Assembly (NCBI GenBank): GCA_023425285.1
Contig: JAFACY010000090.1
Location: 1 to 19,902 of the forward strand
From: Bacillota bacterium
GTDB lineage: Bacteria; Bacillota; Clostridia; Tissierellales; Sedimentibacteraceae
Direction: 5' to 3'
DNA length: 19,902 nucleotides
Part shown: positions 15,101 to 19,902 of the stretch, in pieces
How the letters are laid out: each line of letters opens with the position of its first letter
How positions within the stretch are numbered: position 1 is the first letter of the stretch
Position numbers and translations under genes: made by a program
The notes under the pieces: generated by a model
What the model was told of the DNA's origin: nothing
Database searches by the model: none
What the model saw: only the letters and a program-made list of their open reading frames with translations

Positions 15101-16805
15101 GATTCCTCCATAGATAAGGATATTCTTTTATCATTGTTTCAAGAATTTTTTCAATTCCTTTTTTATTTTCATTGCTGTTTATATTGTATTCGTAAATCTT
15201 CTTATTTTCATCTCTTAGCAGGAAGTTTGATTCTCCCAGTTTTAAAATGCCCGGATTTTCAGAACCGTTAAATTCTTCTTCATCCGCAAACAAGGTAATC
15301 TTTTTAAAATACGGAAAGCCGCCTCTTGTACAGAATGTATGGCAATTGTCACATTCGTTGCATCTGTTTTCTATATGGACTATCTGATACGGAGCATCAA
15401 AGCCGTCATCGTAGACTCTGATATTTGCTCTGTTTGGACAAACGTCTACACAAATTCCGCAATTAACCTTGAAGCAGTCGTAAACAGGCAGAGTATCTTC
15501 TAAGTATCTGCCGTCACCCTTGTTTTTATAATTCGAATCCTGTGCTGCTTTTTCAGCCAGCTCCTTTACCAAGGCAGTATCAACCTTTTCAAAGCTGAAT
15601 TTCTCACGTGATATTTTATCAACTAAGGATTTCATATTTTTATATCCGCCCGGCTTCAACAGGAGAGTTGATATTGTCACAGGTGCAATACCTGCTTTCA
15701 AAACATCGACTACATTATTTTTATCTATACCGCCTGAGAATGACATGGCTATATCACCGTCAAAGCTTTCCGCAAACATTTTTGCCACACCCATGGCTAT
15801 CGGGTAAAGCGGCTTGCCGGACAAATACATTGCCTCACCCGGCAATATTTTTCTGGAATTATAAACAGGAAGCGTGTTTGTAAGCTTTATACCCACAAAC
15901 AGATTATTTTCACGACCTGATTCTTTTAATTGTCTGACTATGTCCACCGCATAATCAAATTTAAGGTCATGGTCAAAATCCTCTTCTTTTAATTCTACAT
16001 CCCCGTACCCTGAATTGTCTAATATTTTTCTGACGTTTTCAAAGCCCAATAACGTTGCATTACATTTTATAAATGTATTGATTTTTTTATTTACTATCAG
16101 GTGTCTGACTATGTCTGATATTTCTTCCGCCTTGGCACCGTGCATAGTTGAAAGCGTTACGGTATTGGTTATGTTCGGAGCAATTTTATCTATGTCTTCA
16201 ATTTTAAGTCTTTCAAATTTACCGATATTGTTTTTAAGTACACTGATGCATTCTTTAAATATGGGTGTATTTCTTGCATCCTTGAGATTATCTATAAAGG
16301 CAGATATTTTTTCAGACTGAATTCCTTCAAGATTGTATCCCACGCTTATAACGAACACAAAGTCCTTAACATCGGATATTCCCAGCTCAACTGCCATAGC
16401 CTGAATCAGTACAGAGCCCTTTATATATTCTTCGGCTGCCTCTTCCACAGTCAGTTCTGTTGACCATTCAACATTGTATCCCACATTTTTAACGTCTATA
16501 CAAGGCTTTTCAATCATGGACTGCATTTCTCTGCCATCTATAATCTGAACAGTTTTAAGCTCAAAAAATCTTCCTCCCGTTAAATAGCCCACAAGTAAAT
16601 TCTGAGCTAACTGTGTATGCGGTCCTGCGGCAGGTCCTATCGGGAAACGCAAATATTCCTTATCAAAGCTCATACTTGCATTATCATTTATATCCAAAAA
16701 GAAATCCTTCTTATCAATTTCAAATATTTTACCCTTCGTGCTGTAGTCCTGCAGACAGACATTAAGGAGATATTCAAATGATAACGTCTTCATTACATCG
16801 CTCAT
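15093..16805 (-). CDS. ygfK: YgfK family protein, short form without the NAD(P)H/FAD domain
   Basis: This 570-residue protein is about half the length of E. coli YgfK (about 1030). Residues 1-420 are the dihydroorotate-dehydrogenase-like N-terminal domain, with P-I-G-P-A-A-G-P-H-T-Q-L-A at 55-67, S-T-M-H-G at 219-223, K-L-T-N-T at 307-311 and L-L-L-K-P-G-G-Y at 381-388. Residues 440-500 are a ferredoxin-like part with Cys 444, 449, 452, 456 and Cys 482, 485, 488, 492, fitting two [4Fe-4S] clusters. The middle GltD-like oxidoreductase domain with its dinucleotide motifs is absent: the sequence passes from T-L-P-V-Y-D-C almost straight to C-V-D-V-C-P-N-R-A-N. There is no frameshift. It was labelled putative selenate reductase in E. 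coli; here a flavin-dependent purine-ring reductase is more likely. ATG 16805 has AAAGGAA upstream. Confidence 0.88.
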   Translation of the reverse strand: MSDVMKTLSFEYLLNVCLQDYSTKGKIFEIDKKDFFLDINDNASMSFDKEYLRFPIGPAAGPHTQLAQNLLVGYLTGGRFFELKTVQIIDGREMQSMIEKPCIDVKNVGYNVEWSTELTVEEAAEEYIKGSVLIQAMAVELGISDVKDFVFVISVGYNLEGIQSEKISAFIDNLKDARNTPIFKECISVLKNNIGKFERLKIEDIDKIAPNITNTVTLSTMHGAKAEEISDIVRHLIVNKKINTFIKCNATLLGFENVRKILDNSGYGDVELKEEDFDHDLKFDYAVDIVRQLKESGRENNLFVGIKLTNTLPVYNSRKILPGEAMYLSGKPLYPIAMGVAKMFAESFDGDIAMSFSGGIDKNNVVDVLKAGIAPVTISTLLLKPGGYKNMKSLVDKISREKFSFEKVDTALVKELAEKAAQDSNYKNKGDGRYLEDTLPVYDCFKVNCGICVDVCPNRANIRVYDDGFDAPYQIVHIENRCNECDNCHTFCTRGGFPYFKKITLFADEEEFNGSENPGILKLGESNFLLRDENKKIYEYNINSNENKKGIEKILETMIKEYPYLWRNHE

Positions 16806-16853
16806 ATTTATTTCCTTTCTTTACAAACGTACCTTTTATTTATAAAGAGGCAT

Positions 16854-16879
16854 AGGACGGTACTGAAAGTCCCCGTCCT
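16854..16879 (-). repeat. Intercistronic hairpin between ygeY and ygfK
   Basis: AGGACGG (16854-16860) and CCGTCCT (16873-16879) form a 7-bp GC-rich stem with a 12-base loop, 14 bases after the ygeY stop. No clear U run follows on the minus strand, so it looks more like an mRNA-stability or processing element than a full terminator. The rest of the 87-base gap contains only the ygfK ribosome site. Confidence 0.45.
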
Positions 16880-16892
16880 TGCTGATTATTAA

Positions 16893-18209
16893 TTAGTTAT
16901 TAACGTAAATTACAGGAAGTGCGGCATATACGGCAGCACATTTAACTAAATCTTCTTTCCATGTTTTTTCGTTCGGAGCGTGTGCCTGTGCTTCCGCTCC
17001 CGGTCCGAAGCCTATTACAGGTATACCGTTACGTCCCATTATCGAGACTCCGTTTGTTGAGAATGTCCATTTATCTGTCAACGGGCGTGCTTTTCTCATT
17101 GCGTCAGTTTCAGGAGAACCGCTTCTGCCTGCACCGTAAAGACCCTTATAAGCTTCTTCCATAGCTTTTGTTACTTTATGATCCTCAGGAATAACCCATG
17201 TCGGGAAATAGCATTCTATAGGATATACCAATCCCGTATAGCTTGGTCTGTCATATTGATACATGCTTACTGCAGCATTATATTTCTTAACTGCTGGAAG
17301 CGCACGTATTTCATCCAGGCAGCTTTCCCATGTTTCGCCTGCTGTCATACGACGATCAAGTGAAACCGAGCATGAATCAGCAACAGCACAACGGCTCGGT
17401 GATGTAAAGAATATTTCCGAAGTGGTTACAGTTCCTCTGCCAAGGAAGTTTGCTTCCTTCCACTCAGGATTATATTTTTCATCAAGCATTTTGACAAGAC
17501 CCTTTATTTCCTTATCATCTGCTGCGTCATTTTCATTAAGGTCACGAATATTTAAAAGTATTTCAGCCATTTTGTATATGGCATTTTCTCCTCTTTCAGG
17601 AGCGGAACCGTGACAGGAAACTCCCTGAACATCCACACGGATTTCCATACGTCCTCGCTGTCCTCTGTAGATACCGCCGTCAGTAGGCTCTGTCGAAACA
17701 ACAAACTCAGGTCTTACCTCATCTTCTTTAATTATATATTCCCAGCAAAGTCCGTCACAATCCTCTTCCTGTACTGTTCCCGTAACTAAAGCAGTATATT
17801 TGTCGTTTAGCAGACCTAAGTCCTTCATTATTTTTGCACCGTATACAGCAGAAACAATACCTCCCAATTGGTCTGAGGTTCCTCTTCCGCCTATTTCAGT
17901 ATCAGATTCATAGCCTTCGTATGGGTCAAACTGCCAGTTTGCCTTGTTGCCTATACCAACTGTATCTATGTGTGCGTCAAAGCCGATTAATTTTTCACCG
18001 TTGCCCATGTAGCCGAGTACATTACCCTGAGGGTCAATCTGAACCTTATCAAAGTTTAGCTTCACCATCTCTTCGGCTATACGATCAACAACGCCTTTTT
18101 CTTCGGCACTTTCACCGGGTATGCGAACTAAATCTCTTAAAAATTTAGTCATTTCTTTTTCATAACCCTGTGCTGCCTCTTTAATTTTATTAAAATCCAA
18201 ATTAGCCAT
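16893..18209 (-). CDS. ygeY: YgeY family selenium-metabolism-linked hydrolase (M20 metallopeptidase family)
   Basis: This 438-residue protein of the M20/ArgE/DapE/Ss1 family has a dinuclear zinc site. The metal ligands are visible: F-D-A-H-I-D-T-V-G (H80, D82), G-R-G-T-S-D-Q-L-G-G (D113), T-V-Q-E-E-D (E148 base, E149 ligand), S-T-E-P-T-D-G (E174) and the late A-H-A-P-N-E histidine. M20 enzymes cleave amide or carbamoyl bonds; in this setting hydrolysis of a ureido (N-carbamoyl) group on a diaminopropionate intermediate is plausible. A TTG 15 bases earlier (18224) is in frame, but the site TTGGAGGA would lie inside that extension, so ATG 18209 is the start. The gene begins 15 bases after ygeW stops. 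The family co-occurs with YqeB/YqeC/SelD systems. Confidence 0.92.
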   Translation of the reverse strand: MANLDFNKIKEAAQGYEKEMTKFLRDLVRIPGESAEEKGVVDRIAEEMVKLNFDKVQIDPQGNVLGYMGNGEKLIGFDAHIDTVGIGNKANWQFDPYEGYESDTEIGGRGTSDQLGGIVSAVYGAKIMKDLGLLNDKYTALVTGTVQEEDCDGLCWEYIIKEDEVRPEFVVSTEPTDGGIYRGQRGRMEIRVDVQGVSCHGSAPERGENAIYKMAEILLNIRDLNENDAADDKEIKGLVKMLDEKYNPEWKEANFLGRGTVTTSEIFFTSPSRCAVADSCSVSLDRRMTAGETWESCLDEIRALPAVKKYNAAVSMYQYDRPSYTGLVYPIECYFPTWVIPEDHKVTKAMEEAYKGLYGAGRSGSPETDAMRKARPLTDKWTFSTNGVSIMGRNGIPVIGFGPGAEAQAHAPNEKTWKEDLVKCAAVYAALPVIYVNN

Positions 18210-18224
18210 ATTATTTTCCTCCAA

Positions 18225-19421
18225 TTATCTTATCAATCTTGCTTTGTTCTGATCCATTAATTTTTGCAATGTTTCTGCCGGATCCTTTACTTTCTGAGTA
18301 AATATCATAGCAGCAATAATATATGGTTTGAAGCTTGCTTCTTTATACAGAGGAATTCTGTATCTGTCAAATACGGATGCGTCCACTTCTCCGGTCTTGC
18401 AGCTTACGCCTGTTATATCGGCAGGCAGGCAGTGCATGTATAATGCTTTTCCGTTGTTTGTTGTCTTCATCAGTTCTTCTGTACAAGCCCAGTCTGTATG
18501 TTTAGCATTCTGTGCAAGAAGCTTCTTTTCTAATTCCTTGATTTCGTCGAACTTTCCTTCTCCGTACAGTTCTGTTCTTTCTTCCATAGCTGCGAAAGGA
18601 GCCCAGCTCTTAGGATATACTATATCAGCATCCTTGAAAGCCTCTGCCATATTATTTGTCTTTGTGAATTTTCCGCCGTATTTTTCAGCATTCTGTCTTG
18701 CAATTTCTTCAACTTCAGGCATAACCTCATAACCTTCCGGATGTGCAAGCACAACATCCATACCGAATCTTGTCATAAGACCGATAATTCCCTGCGGTAC
18801 TGAAAGAGGCTTTCCATATGACGGAGAATAAGCCCACGTCATAGCAATTTTCTTTCCTTTTAAATTTTCAATTCCGCCAAATTCATGGATTAAATGCAAT
18901 GCGTCCGCCATTGTTTGAGTTGGGTGGTCAATATCGCACTGAAGGTTGACAATCGTAGGTCTCTGCTCAAGAACTCCGTCCTTGAAGCCTTCTTCCACAT
19001 ACTCTGAAACTGATTTTTGATATGTATGACCCTTGCCGATATACATGTCATCACGAATACCAATTATATCAGCCATGAAGGAAATCATGTTAGCTGTTTC
19101 CTTAACTGTTTCACCGTGAGCTATCTGTGATTTTCCTTCATCCAAATCTTGTATTGTCAAGCCTAAAAGGTTGCATGCTGAAGTAAATGAAAACCTTGTT
19201 CTTGTGGAGTTGTCTCTGAACACGGATATTCCCAATCCGGAATCAAATATTTTTGTACTGATGTTGTTTTCTCTTAAATATCTGAGAGTATCTGCCACGG
19301 TAAATATTGCTTCCAATTCTTCCTGAGTTTTATCCCATGTAAGTAAAAAATCGTCCTGATAAAGATTCTTGTAGTCCAATCCCTTTAACTTGCTTAATAA
19401 TTCATTAAAATTTTTGTTCAT
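18225..19421 (-). CDS. ygeW: Knotted carbamoyltransferase YgeW
   Basis: This protein of 398 residues, near-equal to the E. coli YgeW length, belongs to the aspartate/ornithine carbamoyltransferase superfamily. Motifs are the phosphate-binding S-T-R-T-R at 72-76, D-H-P-T-Q at 165-169 and H-C-L-P-A-D-I at 330-336. The last resembles H-C-L-P of ornithine and related transcarbamylases, but the protein groups with the knotted YgeW branch, whose substrate was long unknown. Neighbouring carbamate kinase and diaminopropionate lyase suggest that it runs backwards, phosphorolysing a carbamoyl-2,3-diaminopropionate to carbamoyl phosphate and 2,3-diaminopropionate. The start ATG 19421 has AAAAGGAG 6 bases upstream, 30 bases after the ygeX stop. 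Confidence 0.93.
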   Translation of the reverse strand: MNKNFNELLSKLKGLDYKNLYQDDFLLTWDKTQEELEAIFTVADTLRYLRENNISTKIFDSGLGISVFRDNSTRTRFSFTSACNLLGLTIQDLDEGKSQIAHGETVKETANMISFMADIIGIRDDMYIGKGHTYQKSVSEYVEEGFKDGVLEQRPTIVNLQCDIDHPTQTMADALHLIHEFGGIENLKGKKIAMTWAYSPSYGKPLSVPQGIIGLMTRFGMDVVLAHPEGYEVMPEVEEIARQNAEKYGGKFTKTNNMAEAFKDADIVYPKSWAPFAAMEERTELYGEGKFDEIKELEKKLLAQNAKHTDWACTEELMKTTNNGKALYMHCLPADITGVSCKTGEVDASVFDRYRIPLYKEASFKPYIIAAMIFTQKVKDPAETLQKLMDQNKARLIR

Positions 19422-19451
19422 GTGTTTCTCCTTTTAATTTAGTATTTTAAT

Positions 19452-19902
19452 TTATTTGTCAGGATAAGCTCCATTCCACACTATATCCCTATATCCTTCA
19501 AAGTAGGTATCTCCCTCTGTACTGAACAACAACACTACAGAATTTTCGTCAAGCTTTAAGCTTTCTTTGACACTCTTCAATTCATCTCTTGTCATAGACT
19601 GTGATACGACACCCATGGTAGCTGCTCCACTTTCACCGGATATAACTCTTTCGTCTCCCTTAAGGGGATTTCCTAATACTCTCATGCCATGAGCCGCAGC
19701 CTCTTCAGGTATTGCCAGAAAGTTTTCCGCATATGCATGAAGTATGGGCCAACCGATTGTAATCGGCTCTCCGCATGCGAGACCTGCCATAATGGTGTTC
19801 ATTTCACCCGTTACAGGATGTAACTTACCGTCATCAGCCTTTGCCGTGCCGTAAAGACACGCTGCTTTATCAGGCTCCACAATTGTAATTATGGGTTTGG
19901 TG
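19452..19902 (-). CDS. ygeX: Diaminopropionate ammonia-lyase YgeX, C-terminal part
   Basis: The frame is open to the window edge, so the N-terminal two thirds (including the PLP-lysine) lie outside; about 149 C-terminal codons are seen. The visible part matches the PLP fold-type II diaminopropionate ammonia-lyase, with I-V-E-P-D-K-A-A-C-L-Y, G-E-M-N-T-I-M-A-G-L-A-C-G-E-P and the S-G-E-S-G-A-A-T-M-G loop. The enzyme converts 2,3-diaminopropionate (D or L) to pyruvate and two ammonia, which would feed central metabolism. It precedes ygeW as in E. coli, where the order is ygeW-ygeX. The GTG at 19880 is internal (it falls in the conserved V-E-P-D-K) and not a start. The operon promoter must lie beyond the right edge. 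Confidence 0.93.
   Translation of the reverse strand, partial: TKPIITIVEPDKAACLYGTAKADDGKLHPVTGEMNTIMAGLACGEPITIGWPILHAYAENFLAIPEEAAAHGMRVLGNPLKGDERVISGESGAATMGVVSQSMTRDELKSVKESLKLDENSVVLLFSTEGDTYFEGYRDIVWNGAYPDK

Noticed and set aside
15093..16805. ygfK as a pseudogene truncated by frameshift
   Set aside because: The frame is continuous, both conserved ends are present, both Fe-S motifs are intact, and arcC overlaps the natural stop; this is a domain loss, not decay.
18210..18224. TTG start of ygeY at 18224
   Set aside because: The extension contains the ribosome-binding site GGAGGA used by the ATG at 18209.
19452..19880. Complete 142-residue gene starting at GTG 19880
   Set aside because: The frame continues open to the window edge and the GTG lies within the conserved V-E-P-D-K of diaminopropionate lyase.
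1..19902. CRISPR array, tRNA, rRNA, transposase, prophage or toxin-antitoxin genes
   Set aside because: I looked for spaced direct repeats, cloverleaf-like segments and transposase motifs and saw none; nearly the whole window is filled by the listed genes.

Overview
The window is about 19.9 kb of AT-rich DNA in which every supported gene lies on the minus strand. The content suggests an anaerobic, motile member of the Bacillota (Clostridia/Tissierellia-like). Support comes from strong Gram-positive Shine-Dalgarno sites, sigma-28 (SigD-type) promoters, clostridial-style flagellar and chemotaxis genes, and a selenium-molybdenum hydroxylase locus. I cannot name the species from the sequence alone. 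No gap between genes exceeds 300 bases; the longest are about 145 and 133 bases, and both hold inverted repeats.

Region 1 (1-3811, transcribed right to left) is a motility block. A sigma-28 promoter drives cheW - methyl-accepting chemotaxis protein - cheW. A second sigma-28 promoter drives flgM - flgN - flgK, with only the first 32 codons of flgK present. Both promoters read TAAA-N15-GCCGAT/GACGAT. Region 2 (3811-4975) is a small parA-like ATPase gene followed by a ComFB-domain gene, with its own candidate housekeeping promoter that overlaps the terminator of the next operon.

Region 3 (5079-19902) is an eleven-gene, probably largely co-transcribed catabolic cluster. In transcription order it is: ygeX (diaminopropionate ammonia-lyase, 5' end outside the window), ygeW (carbamoyltransferase family), ygeY (M20 hydrolase), ygfK (short form), arcC (carbamate kinase), ssnA (aminohydrolase), an NCS2/NAT purine permease, hydA (dihydropyrimidinase family), a selenium-dependent xanthine dehydrogenase family gene, yqeC, and a fused mocA/ygfJ-yqeB gene. 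A rho-independent-type hairpin closes the operon at 5020-5050.

Read together, region 3 looks like an anaerobic purine/urate fermentation module. The permease imports a purine. The Se-Mo hydroxylase, matured by YqeC and MocA-YqeB, sets the oxidation pattern of the ring. YgfK, a flavin/Fe-S protein of dihydropyrimidine-dehydrogenase type, would reduce the ring. HydA and SsnA would open the rings, and YgeY and YgeW would remove the carbamoyl/ureido groups. ArcC would harvest ATP from carbamoyl phosphate and YgeX would turn 2,3-diaminopropionate into pyruvate and ammonia. Gene identities are well supported by motifs; the step order and intermediates are inference that builds on published links between this gene set and anaerobic urate degradation.

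The most unusual points are: a YgfK that lacks the internal NAD(P)H/FAD (GltD-like) domain; a MocA-YqeB fusion with a good internal ribosome-binding site and start codon at the domain boundary; a permease in which two normally acidic membrane positions are amides; a 145-nt multi-hairpin leader before hydA; a dispersed-repeat-like palindrome between xdh and yqeC; and the ParA-ComFB pair between the motility block and the purine block.
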